From Paenibacillus algorifonticola (GTDB lineage: Bacteria > Bacillota > Bacilli > Paenibacillales > Paenibacillaceae), in contig NZ_LAQO01000016.1 of the NCBI RefSeq assembly GCF_000971975.1, positions 62,001 through 126,000 of the forward strand: a stretch of DNA of 64,000 nt, written 5' to 3'. The position numbers and the translations under genes were made by a program. The notes under the pieces are model-generated. The model worked only from the letters and a program-made list of their open reading frames with translations, was not told where the DNA came from and did no database searches. This document shows positions 43,777-51,210 of the stretch, piece after piece (position 1 is the stretch's first letter; each line of letters begins with the position of its first letter).

Positions 43777-45096
43777 ATGAACGGGAATAGCAGAATTGAC
43801 AATGGACTGAGTGGCAATGAAAACGATGTGGTATGGAAACAGCTTGAGGGGCTTGCTGAGGAAGCTGAGGAGCTTGCAGTTGATCGATTGAAGGCGGTTG
43901 ACCGCATTGCAGAACGCAATCAGTGGAAGGTCATTCAGGCTTTCCAGAAGCATCGGGTAAGCGACTACCATTTTAGCGGCTCCACCGGCTATGGCTATAA
44001 TGACCGCGGGCGTGAAGTGCTTGATTTGGTATATGCCGATATATTCGGTGCAGAGGCGGCACTCGTTCGCCCGCATTTTGTATCTGGTACACATACGATT
44101 AGCTGCGCCTTATTTGGGGTATTAAGACCAGGAGACGAACTTTTGTACGTTACGGGCAAGCCTTATGATACGCTGCATAAAGTCATCGGCAAGCCGGGCG
44201 ACGGCAAAGGCTCCTTGCAGGATTTTGGCATCCAATACAATGAGGTGGCGCTGCTGGAAGATGGCGGCCTTGACTGGGCAGGAATTGAAGCAGCCATTAC
44301 AGCGCAAACTAAAGTAATTGGCATCCAGCGCTCTCGCGGCTATAGCTGGCGTGCTTCTTTTACTGTGCAGCAAATTGGTGAAATAACGAGCCGCGTCAAG
44401 CAGATCAAGCCTGATGTGCTGGTGTTCGTGGACAATTGCTATGGTGAATTTACCGAGCTTTGGGAGCCAACCCAGGTTGGCGTTGATATAATGGCAGGTT
44501 CATTGATTAAAAATCCTGGAGGCGGTCTTGCCTCGACTGGGGGCTATATTGCCGGTACATCGGCGGCGGTTGAAGCGGCAGCTTACCGCTTGACAGCTCC
44601 AGGCATAGGCGGCGAGGTAGGTGCTATGCTTGGGACGCTGCGTTCGATTTACCAAGGGCTGTTTCTGGCCCCTCATTTAGTGGGACAAGCGGTTAAAGGC
44701 AGCGTGCTCGCTTCTGCATTATTCACGCAGCTTGGATTTGATACGCAGCCTCACTGGGATACACCGCGTACGGATTTAATTCAAGCAGTCAAATTTGGCA
44801 GCGCGGAGCACCTGATTGCTTTTGTACAGGGCATTCAGCAGGCAGCGGCTGTTGACTCCCATGTTACACCGGAGCCGTGGGACATGCCAGGTTATGAACA
44901 TCCTGTCATCATGGCGGCAGGAACGTTTATTCAAGGCGGTAGCCTCGAGTTATCTGCGGATGCGCCAATTCGCGAGCCCTATATCGCTTATATGCAGGGT
45001 GGGCTTACGTTTGCCCATGCGAAATACGGTATTTTAACGGCATTGAAGCGTCTCGTTGCCGAAGGATTAATTGTAATTAAACCTCACACGACTTGA
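43777..45096 (+). CDS. ynbB: YnbB-family PLP enzyme (methionine gamma-lyase-like)
   Basis: 439 residues. FSGSTGYGYNDRGREVLDLVYADIFGAEAALVRPHFVSGTH and the PLP lysine motif AGSLIKNPGGGLASTGGYI match the YnbB/aluminium-resistance family, a cystathionine/methionine-lyase relative. The reaction is not known. The 3' end carries the GlnR operator and -35 element of the next operon (45072-45098), so its last codons double as regulatory DNA. The order hflX-ynbB-glnR-glnA is conserved in Bacillus. Confidence 0.9.
   Translation: MNGNSRIDNGLSGNENDVVWKQLEGLAEEAEELAVDRLKAVDRIAERNQWKVIQAFQKHRVSDYHFSGSTGYGYNDRGREVLDLVYADIFGAEAALVRPHFVSGTHTISCALFGVLRPGDELLYVTGKPYDTLHKVIGKPGDGKGSLQDFGIQYNEVALLEDGGLDWAGIEAAITAQTKVIGIQRSRGYSWRASFTVQQIGEITSRVKQIKPDVLVFVDNCYGEFTELWEPTQVGVDIMAGSLIKNPGGGLASTGGYIAGTSAAVEAAAYRLTAPGIGGEVGAMLGTLRSIYQGLFLAPHLVGQAVKGSVLASALFTQLGFDTQPHWDTPRTDLIQAVKFGSAEHLIAFVQGIQQAAAVDSHVTPEPWDMPGYEHPVIMAAGTFIQGGSLELSADAPIREPYIAYMQGGLTFAHAKYGILTALKRLVAEGLIVIKPHTT
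45072..45088. promoter_or_regulatory. GlnR operator
   Basis: TGTAATTAAACCTCACA fits TGTnA-N7-TnACA exactly. It lies inside the ynbB 3' end and ends four bases before the -35 of glnRA. Confidence 0.7.
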
Positions 45097-45121
45097 CACT
45101 TCCTTGGTAGGACGTTAAAAT
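45093..45121 (+). promoter_or_regulatory. glnRA sigma-A promoter
   Basis: Perfect TTGACA, 17-base spacer, TAAAAT. The -35 overlaps the ynbB stop codon. A GlnR box adjoins upstream. Confidence 0.85.
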
Positions 45122-45155
45122 AGATGTAAATGAGCGACTGGAAGGTTGATGTGAT

Positions 45156-45566
45156 ATGGCTGACGAGATACGTAGAAATATGGCCTTATTTCCAATAGGC
45201 ATTGTAATGAAGCTAACTGATTTAACAGCCCGCCAAATCCGCTATTACGAGCAGCATGAGCTGATCGTACCGGCGAGAACGGCTGGTAACCAACGGCTTT
45301 TTTCCTTTAATGATGTGGAACGGCTGTTGGAGATTAAATCGTTGATTGAGAAGGGTGTCAATATTGCCGGCATCAAGCAGGTAATGAATCCGGTTTCCAA
45401 AGAATCCGATGATGCAACTATTGTTAGCGAACAGTCAGAGGTTACGCGCAAAGAACTGTCTGATGCCCAGCTTCACCGCATGCTCAAGCAGCAGCTATTG
45501 GAGAAACGGCCTGGTCAGGCCTCGCTTATACAGGGTCAGCTGTCACGTTTCTTGCACAAGCGCTAG
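45156..45566 (+). CDS. glnR: Nitrogen regulator GlnR (MerR family)
   Basis: 136 residues. N-terminal MerR helix-turn-helix (FPIGIVMKLTDLTARQIRYYEQHELIVPARTAGNQRLFSFNDVERLLEI) and a short C-terminal tail (MLKQQLLEKRPGQASLIQGQLSRFLHKR) that in Bacillus senses feedback-inhibited glutamine synthetase. It represses glnRA when nitrogen is plentiful. A perfect operator and promoter are upstream. The start used is the ATG eight bases after GGAAGG; glnA follows by 47 bases. Confidence 0.95.
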   Translation: MADEIRRNMALFPIGIVMKLTDLTARQIRYYEQHELIVPARTAGNQRLFSFNDVERLLEIKSLIEKGVNIAGIKQVMNPVSKESDDATIVSEQSEVTRKELSDAQLHRMLKQQLLEKRPGQASLIQGQLSRFLHKR

Positions 45567-45613
45567 ATGCAATCGTACGATTATAATCAAGCAAACAAGG
45601 GAGATGACTTTTA

Positions 45614-46942
45614 GTGAGCTATACTAAAGAGGATATCAAGAAAATCGCCGAGGAACAGAACGTAAGATTCATTCGCCTTCAATTTACAGATTTGCTGGGA
45701 ACGATTAAAAACGTTGAAATTCCAATGAGTCAATTAGATAAAGCGCTTGATAATAAAATGATGTTTGACGGTTCTTCCATCGAAGGTTACGTACGTATCG
45801 AAGAATCTGACATGTACCTCTACCCGGATTTAGATACATGGGTCGTATTCCCATGGGTTGCACAAGATCGTGTAGCTCGTCTGATCTGTGATATTTATAT
45901 GCCTGACGGCACGCCATTCGCAGGAGACCCGCGCGGTATTCTGAAACGTGCGCTGAAGGAAGCGGAAGAAATGGGTTATACGGCGATGAACGTCGGTCCC
46001 GAACCGGAATTTTTCCTATTCAAAACTGATGAGCGCGGCGAGCCAACATTGGAATTGAACGACCAAGGCGGTTACTTTGACCTTGCTCCAATGGATTTGG
46101 GTGAAAACTGTCGCCGTGAAATCGTGCTGACGCTTGAGGAAATGGGCTTTGAAATCGAAGCTTCCCACCATGAGGTTGCTCCAGGCCAGCACGAAATCGA
46201 CTTTAAATATGCAGACGCTATTAAAGCGGCTGACCAAATTCAAACGTTCAAGCTTGTTGTTAAAACGATTGCTAGAGAGCATGGTTTGCATGCTACATTC
46301 ATGCCTAAGCCGTTGTTCGGCGTTAACGGCTCGGGTATGCACTGTCACCAATCGTTGTTCCAAGGCAGCACCAACGTATTTTATGATGAGAGTGACAAGC
46401 TGGGCCTTAGTGCAACAGCTCGTTATTATATGGCAGGTATTCTGGAGCATGCTCGCGCAATGGCTGCTATTACGAATCCAACAATTAACTCGTACAAGCG
46501 TCTTGTCCCTGGTTATGAAGCGCCTTGCTATGTGGCATGGTCCGCAAGCAACCGCTCGCCAATGATCCGTATTCCGGCTTCAAGAGGACTGAGCACGCGC
46601 GTTGAAGTTCGTAACCCAGACCCTGCAGCTAATCCATATTTGGCACTTGCCGTTATGCTGAAAGCTGGCCTGGATGGCATCAAGAACAAAACGACTCTTC
46701 CAGCTCCAACAGACCGCAACATTTATATCATGACTGAGGAAGAGCGTATTGAATCCGGCGTGCCAAGCTTGCCGGTTGATCTTAAAGAGGCGTTGGACGA
46801 GCTGCTCCGCAGCGATGTCATCTGCAGCGCGCTCGGTGAGCACGCTCTGGCTCACTTCTACGAGCTGAAAGAAATCGAATGGGATATGTACAAGACGCAA
46901 GTCCATCAGTGGGAAAGAGATCAATATTTGACATTGTACTAA
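45614..46942 (+). CDS. glnA: Glutamine synthetase, type I-alpha
   Basis: 442 residues from GTG at 45614 (GGGAGATG upstream). The ATP/glutamate/ammonia site blocks are intact: MMFDGSSIEGY, GPEPEFFLF, VAPGQHEIDFKY, NGSGMHCHQSLF, KRLVPGYEAPCYVAWSASNRSPMIRIP. There is no adenylylation Tyr region; regulation is by feedback and GlnR, as in Bacillus. It makes glutamine from glutamate, ammonia and ATP. A strong terminator follows. Confidence 0.98.
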   Translation: MSYTKEDIKKIAEEQNVRFIRLQFTDLLGTIKNVEIPMSQLDKALDNKMMFDGSSIEGYVRIEESDMYLYPDLDTWVVFPWVAQDRVARLICDIYMPDGTPFAGDPRGILKRALKEAEEMGYTAMNVGPEPEFFLFKTDERGEPTLELNDQGGYFDLAPMDLGENCRREIVLTLEEMGFEIEASHHEVAPGQHEIDFKYADAIKAADQIQTFKLVVKTIAREHGLHATFMPKPLFGVNGSGMHCHQSLFQGSTNVFYDESDKLGLSATARYYMAGILEHARAMAAITNPTINSYKRLVPGYEAPCYVAWSASNRSPMIRIPASRGLSTRVEVRNPDPAANPYLALAVMLKAGLDGIKNKTTLPAPTDRNIYIMTEEERIESGVPSLPVDLKEALDELLRSDVICSALGEHALAHFYELKEIEWDMYKTQVHQWERDQYLTLY

Positions 46943-46948
46943 AGGCTG

Positions 46949-46985
46949 AAACCCTTGGCGCTATAAGCGCTGAGGGTTTTTTCTT
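46949..46985 (+). terminator. glnA terminator
   Basis: AAACCCT pairs with AGGGTTT, with GGCGCT/AGCGC inside, then six T and a further T-rich run. Confidence 0.9.
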
Positions 46986-47028
46986 TTTGTGGGCGTTTTT
47001 CAGTCGAAATATCTGGGGTATTTAGTTA

Positions 47029-47910
47029 TTATTTGTCTCCAAAACTGAGTAGTTTAGGCTGTCGAAGTAGACCGGAATCAGTAAACTCCAGAGCTGTAAC
47101 ACGAGCTGGGAATGGGACTGAAAGCCACGCAACATCTGATTTGACCATGCCAGGAGTGAGTTCTTTAAATGGGCACTCACCAGAATGATCAACCATAAAC
47201 TGTTGAAGTACCTGCTTGGATGCATTATCTAAGCCCGACACGTGCCCTATGTAACGATTTTCATATCGCAGTACAAGGCTTGAAACCCGTCCATCACGGA
47301 GTTTAATGCCGACGACGTCTGCAACTATCCGTATTTCTTTTCGCTTTTTAAACCAATAATTATGTTTCTTTCCTTCCATATAAGGGCTATCTAATCTTTT
47401 AGAGATAATTCCTTCCCATTCACGATCATTTAGCCAATTCCAAAGTGTTAATCCATCGGAATGCAAATCGGTTACAAAGAGTTGAGGCGTTTTCTCTGGA
47501 AAGGAGGCTTGCAACTTCTCAAAACGTTCTTTAAAAGGAAGCTTACGAATATCTTTGCCATTTGAATTGAGCATGTCAAACATTACAAAAATCAGCCCAT
47601 CATCATGGGCGCGTTTTCGGACCCCCAACTTGGCCCTCTGAAAATTCGGACGCACTCCATCGAAATAAGCTATCTCGCCATCCAAGATACAAGGACCAAC
47701 GCGTATCGGCTCTAATAAGGCCACTATTTCCGGGAAAGTGTGATTACGCGGCTCCAAACGCCGTCCGAATATTTCCACACCTCCCAAACCATCTAAGCGG
47801 ACCAATGTGCGCACACCGTCCCATTTAATCTGATAGCCCCATTCGGGGCCTTCAGGAATGTTAGAGGAGGTTATAGGAGCCATAGGAATAGAAGGGAGCT
47901 TCATGGTCAT
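47029..47910 (-). CDS. ligD: ATP-dependent DNA ligase LigD, ligase domain only
   Basis: 293 residues. The adenylation motif is KWDGVR (Lys29 forms the ligase-AMP bond); other ligase motifs are ILDGEIAYFD, WEGIISKRL and WFKKRKE. An OB-fold part follows (~200-290). The polymerase and phosphoesterase domains of mycobacterial LigD are absent, so this is a shorter ligase-only form; B. subtilis LigD also has a polymerase domain. It seals double-strand breaks with Ku, encoded immediately upstream with a four-base overlap (ATGA). Confidence 0.9.
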   Translation of the reverse strand: MTMKLPSIPMAPITSSNIPEGPEWGYQIKWDGVRTLVRLDGLGGVEIFGRRLEPRNHTFPEIVALLEPIRVGPCILDGEIAYFDGVRPNFQRAKLGVRKRAHDDGLIFVMFDMLNSNGKDIRKLPFKERFEKLQASFPEKTPQLFVTDLHSDGLTLWNWLNDREWEGIISKRLDSPYMEGKKHNYWFKKRKEIRIVADVVGIKLRDGRVSSLVLRYENRYIGHVSGLDNASKQVLQQFMVDHSGECPFKELTPGMVKSDVAWLSVPFPARVTALEFTDSGLLRQPKLLSFGDK

Positions 47911-48752
47911 GACACGTTACCCTTTGCTTTCGATGTTCTCTTTTTCTTGGGTGCAGGGGCACTTGGAGGCGTAGCGGCTTTAGTTGCATCCAAACTTGCC
48001 TGCAAGGCAGCCATGAGATCAATGACATTATTCCGTCCTTTGGCTTCCGGAGCGGCAACGATGTCCACGCTCTGCCCAGCAATTTTTTGCTGGATCAATT
48101 CTGTTAAAGCGATGCGGTAATCATCCGTGTATTTTGCTGGATCAAACGGTTCGCTAAGCTGCTCCACAAGCATCTTTGCCATATCAAGCTCCTTTTCGTT
48201 AACCGTTGTTTGAACAGGGATGTTCGGAACTTGGGATAACGCTCTAATTTCGTCAGGAAAGAACATTGTCTCTAGGCATAAGCAGTTGCCCACGACTCTG
48301 ACGGCAGCTAGGCTGCTTTTAGAACGGATGGATATTTTGGCAATGCCTATTTTGCCAGTCTGCTTGATTGCTTCCAGCAGCAAACTGTACGCCCCAGCTC
48401 CGGCCATATCCGGGGAGAGGTAATAGGCCTTTTGATAATAGACCGGGTCGATTTCGGATAAGTCCACAAAATCAAGAATTTGAATGCTCTTGGCGGACTC
48501 AGGTTTAATGGCATCAAGTTCTTCTTCTTTAACAATTACAAATTTCCCAGCCTCATATTCAAATCCCTTCACAATTTCATCTGGCCCAATCTCTTTGTTG
48601 CAATGCCGGCATGTTTTTGCATAATTGATCGGCATGCCACACTCTTTATGCAGACTGCGAAATGATATATCCTTGTCCTCTGTTGCTGAGTGCATCTTTA
48701 CCGGAACATGGACGAGTCCAAAGCTTATAGCGCCTTTCCAGACGGTATGCAT
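47907..48752 (-). CDS. ku: Ku end-joining protein
   Basis: 281 residues. It opens MHTVWKGAISFGLVHVPVKMHSATEDKDISFRSLHKECGMPINYAKTCRHCNKE, the conserved bacterial Ku core start, and continues with AYYLSPD and LVEQLSEPFDPAKYTDDYR. The C-terminal tail is Ala/Pro/Lys-rich (APAPKKKRTSKAKGNVS), typical for DNA threading. It binds broken ends and recruits the ligase encoded next. Bacterial Ku/LigD often works in spores or stationary phase; no clear sigma-G promoter was identified. Confidence 0.95.
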   Translation of the reverse strand: MHTVWKGAISFGLVHVPVKMHSATEDKDISFRSLHKECGMPINYAKTCRHCNKEIGPDEIVKGFEYEAGKFVIVKEEELDAIKPESAKSIQILDFVDLSEIDPVYYQKAYYLSPDMAGAGAYSLLLEAIKQTGKIGIAKISIRSKSSLAAVRVVGNCLCLETMFFPDEIRALSQVPNIPVQTTVNEKELDMAKMLVEQLSEPFDPAKYTDDYRIALTELIQQKIAGQSVDIVAAPEAKGRNNVIDLMAALQASLDATKAATPPSAPAPKKKRTSKAKGNVS

Positions 48753-48931
48753 TATAATTCACACTCCCTTTTTTATTTAAGGTTGCGCTGTTTTTGGAAA
48801 GATATTCATGATAATGTACATTCGTTTTGTATTGAAATTCTGTCTTGCCAATAGAGTTGATGTCATGCAATGATGAAAGTAATAAAATCGAAATTCAAAA
48901 TAAAATAAAATAAAAGATGGTGGCGCCATAA

Positions 48932-49651
48932 ATGGAGACAACGAGTTATCTGTTTTTTAGCATATTGGATGCAATTGCGATGGTTGTATTGATGATTAAA
49001 TCGTACAGGCAGCCGCTGGCCGCATATAAATGGAATATCCTTTTCATTTGTATTGGGATCGCTTGTTGGTCATATGCCGCCCGGGTTGTTGTTGGGTTAT
49101 CTCCATACATAGATATATTGGGGCAATTTTTAATCTTCGCAGCTTTTTTTCGGTATTTTCTTAAAATTAGACTTGTTTATTCTGGTTTGATGGTAGCGGT
49201 GGGCTATGCCGCCTATGTATGCATTCAGTTTCCGATATATTTTGTCGTGACGGCATTAGGTGTTAGCGATGTTGTTGCTCAGAACACGGGAGGGAACGAG
49301 GTTATTGTGATTCAATTTTTCACAGATGCCGCTTCGTTGGTAGTCGGATGGCTGATTACATTATTTAATTACGGATTTACTTTCATAGTCATTCCTCCGC
49401 ATGACTTAAGCCGCAAGGAAAGACTATTCACCGGAACGAATGGAATGCTTGCACTATCAACATTGGCTACTGTGGCAATGATCACGACATCCTTATATTT
49501 GACCGTTCATTACGACGCAGCCTTGTATGCTTACCCCTTGGTTTTATGGATACTTGGCACCCTTTATTTCCTCTCTAGAAGGAGGGAATCAGAAGATGAT
49601 AGAATTTATATCACAAAGAATGGCGCTATTCATAAAAAGATTAGATCCTGA
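48932..49651 (+). CDS. Seven-segment membrane protein of Agr-like locus (no kinase domain)
   Basis: 239 residues. About seven hydrophobic segments cover ~5-215 (for example SILDAIAMVVLMIKS, ILFICIGIACWSYAARVVVG, LVVGWLITLFNYGFTFIVIP, LWILGTLYFLSRR). A ~25-residue basic tail follows and then the stop, with no histidine-kinase domain. Topology resembles the sensor part of AgrC, but I see no direct family match. The ATG follows GATGGTGG. Its end overlaps agrB by 56 bases. In context it may receive the processed peptide and pass the signal, or hold the LytTR protein at the membrane, as the inhibitor does in LytTR regulatory systems. Confidence 0.75.
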   Translation: METTSYLFFSILDAIAMVVLMIKSYRQPLAAYKWNILFICIGIACWSYAARVVVGLSPYIDILGQFLIFAAFFRYFLKIRLVYSGLMVAVGYAAYVCIQFPIYFVVTALGVSDVVAQNTGGNEVIVIQFFTDAASLVVGWLITLFNYGFTFIVIPPHDLSRKERLFTGTNGMLALSTLATVAMITTSLYLTVHYDAALYAYPLVLWILGTLYFLSRRRESEDDRIYITKNGAIHKKIRS

Positions 49652-50105
49652 GGGTGGCGTATCTGTAGAAGTGATGGCCTTTTCTTTAGGCAATCGGATT
49701 TGTTCTGCCATTATAATCTTTGTCACATTGATTATTGGGATTGTAACAGAATCTTTTATACCTTCATTAATCGGTCTTGTGGCTTTTTGGACGCTGAGAA
49801 AATTTACTGGAGGCTTTCATTTCAAGTCTTTAACAACGTGTGCGATCGTCTCAACTTTTCTTTTATCTATAATTCCACATATTGTCTTAAGTGGTACGGT
49901 CATGATAATATTAATGATGTTGAGTTCAACGTTATTGATTTACTGGAGTAGGGGTAGTGAAAGGAATATACCTTTGTTACTCATCTTGTCAAATATATTT
50001 TTCCAATCAGATGTTGTTGCGTTAGCTTTCTTCGTGCAGATGGTATTGGTTTTAATTCATCAAAGGGACGGAGGTGTTGAATATGATGCAAAAACTAGCG
50101 CGTAA
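49596..50105 (+). CDS. agrB: AgrB-family peptide-processing membrane protease
   Basis: 169 residues from the ATG nine bases after AAGGAGGG. RKFTGGFHFKSLTTC contains the His75 and Cys82 pair (seven residues apart) that matches the catalytic His/Cys of AgrB. Four or more membrane segments follow. AgrB cleaves the C-terminal tail of AgrD and joins the new end to a Cys or Ser to make a ring. It overlaps the upstream gene by 56 bases and the AgrD-like gene by 23, so the three are translated together. Confidence 0.85.
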   Translation: MIEFISQRMALFIKRLDPEGGVSVEVMAFSLGNRICSAIIIFVTLIIGIVTESFIPSLIGLVAFWTLRKFTGGFHFKSLTTCAIVSTFLLSIIPHIVLSGTVMIILMMLSSTLLIYWSRGSERNIPLLLILSNIFFQSDVVALAFFVQMVLVLIHQRDGGVEYDAKTSA

Positions 50106-50208
50106 AATTGCAGAAAAACTGCAAAAAGACGCTGAACGTTCCGTCGCAAGTGGAAACCGGAAAGGGTTCATTGGGGCTCAACCAATCCCGAAAGAACTCC
50201 GTAAGTAG
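50083..50208 (+). CDS. agrD: AgrD-like pro-peptide without cysteine
   Basis: 41 residues: MMQKLARKIAEKLQKDAERS then VASGNRKGFIGAQPIPKELRK. It follows GGAGGTG. The N-terminal amphipathic helix and the QPIPKEL tail match AgrD design (compare EPEVPTEL in S. aureus, the AgrB recognition tail). No Cys is present and no Ser or Thr stands at the usual ring position about five residues before the cleavage site; the nearest Ser residues are 20 and 23. The product may have a larger lactone ring, or be linear. Too short for routine gene finders. Confidence 0.7.
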   Translation: MMQKLARKIAEKLQKDAERSVASGNRKGFIGAQPIPKELRK

Positions 50209-50220
50209 AGTGGCTATCAT

Positions 50221-50592
50221 ATGGATCTAACGACTGAGATTCTAGGACAGCGAATTTACGATGGGGAAATCGATGGAGATCAATTTGATACATTCAAATT
50301 AGGTGAAGTTTTTTTTGTGGATATATTCCAGCCCAAAAAAAACTATCACATTCCAAGATTCCACACCACTAAGGGACTTTTTACATTTATAACGACACTT
50401 GAAGCATGTAAACAGATATTTTTGCCACTGGGATTTGTTGCGCTGGATAGTAACAACCTCGTAAACGTACAGCATATTCGAGAGGTTACTAAAACATTTT
50501 ACGCAATAACTGCGCATTTCGAAGGTGGTTATACAGCAAATGTAGCTAAAGGAAAATTACCTTTAGTGGAACACTTACTAAAAAAGAGCTAA
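50221..50592 (+). CDS. Stand-alone LytTR DNA-binding regulator
   Basis: 123 residues. The LytTR fold is recognisable: VFFVDIFQPKKNYHIPRFHTTKGLFTFITTLEACKQIF, then the signature LGFVALDSNNLVNVQHIREV. There is no receiver domain, unlike AgrA. It lies 12 bases after the AgrD-like gene, and a terminator overlaps its end. It probably controls its own locus or downstream targets. No AgrA-type repeat pair was found near the locus. Confidence 0.8.
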   Translation: MDLTTEILGQRIYDGEIDGDQFDTFKLGEVFFVDIFQPKKNYHIPRFHTTKGLFTFITTLEACKQIFLPLGFVALDSNNLVNVQHIREVTKTFYAITAHFEGGYTANVAKGKLPLVEHLLKKS

Positions 50593-50618
50593 ATCCAGAA
50601 GTGGATCAGCTCTTTTTT
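50584..50618 (+). terminator. Terminator of Agr-like operon
   Basis: AAGAGCT pairs with AGCTCTT, with ATCC/GGAT inside, then five more T. It overlaps the LytTR gene's last codons. Confidence 0.85.
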
Positions 50619-50650
50619 AATACACATTTTCATTATTATGTCAATAAAAA

Positions 50651-50666
50651 TCGATACTAGTATCGA
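50651..50666. promoter_or_regulatory. 16-base perfect palindrome, possible operator
   Basis: TCGATACTAGTATCGA is a perfect palindrome 12 bases upstream of the Spo0A-like boxes. The protein it binds is unknown. Confidence 0.45.
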
Positions 50667-50678
50667 ATGTATAAATAT

Positions 50679-50722
50679 TTCGACAAAAAACGACAAAACA
50701 CAATAGAAACCTGTGTTATATT
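50679..50722 (+). promoter_or_regulatory. Promoter with two Spo0A-like boxes
   Basis: TTCGACAA (50679-50686) is an exact reverse of the 0A box TTGTCGAA, and AACGACAA (50689-50696) has one mismatch. Ten bases apart, they sit ~47 and 37 bases before the expected start of an extended -10 (TGTTATATT, 50714-50722). No standard -35 exists, as in Spo0A-activated promoters. Confidence 0.5.
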
Positions 50723-50728
50723 AAAAAT

Positions 50729-50861
50729 GTAAAACAGAGGGAAACAAATATCATTATAGAGACAGACAGATATTAAAGCAGGGAAGATCGAGTTCCAGAC
50801 AGCGGGGAGATAAAGCCACATTAATTTTTGTCTCACAGTTCAGCGGACAGGAACTGTTTTT
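50729..50861 (+). ncRNA. Candidate small RNA downstream of Spo0A-like promoter
   Basis: From the predicted start to a terminator (ACAGTTC/GAACTGT plus TTTTT, ending 50861) there is no convincing ORF. Length ~130 bases. The 5' end is inferred from the -10. Confidence 0.4.
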
Positions 50862-50988
50862 ACTTCGCTATACTGTTGAATACGGGATTTTTGAGCACTT
50901 CCTCGCTGGATTCGATCAGATTCATGACATCGAATGAATGATGAAACAATAGCATAAGTAGCGGTAGTTGAATGTAAAGCTGGATCGG

Positions 50989-51043
50989 GGCCGACACGAA
51001 CATTATTGATGCAGATATCAATAGTGCTTTGTGTCGGCCTTTT
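50989..51043 (+). terminator. Strong long hairpin before Mrr-type gene
   Basis: GGCCGACAC pairs perfectly with GTGTCGGCC; inside, CATTATTGAT pairs with ATCAATAGTG. TTTTG follows. No gene ends directly before it. Confidence 0.7.
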
Positions 51044-51210
51044 GTATCGTGTTAGTATTTGAATAAATGGATGCTATTGACTATGATGAAACAAAGTTAA
51101 GTTAAATGAGTAGACTAAGAAGTTTATATAGATTTTTTTATAATAAGGTACAAATTCCTATTATATTTGCCGATATAAGGTATATTATGTTGAGCAAAGG
51201 GGAGCTAAGT

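Noticed and set aside
50835..50843. ACAGTTCAG resembles one AgrA/LytTR direct repeat
   Set aside because: No second repeat occurs ~21 bases away, and the sequence is one arm of a terminator hairpin.
50880..50938. Short peptide VEYGIFEHFLAGFDQIHDIE in the interval before the Mrr-type gene
   Set aside because: No start codon with a ribosome site and no recognisable family; too short to call a remnant.
51106..51210. Upstream extension of the Mrr-type protein
   Set aside because: No ribosome site precedes 51106; the ATG at 51211 has AAAGGGGAGC and gives the normal basic start before the membrane helices.
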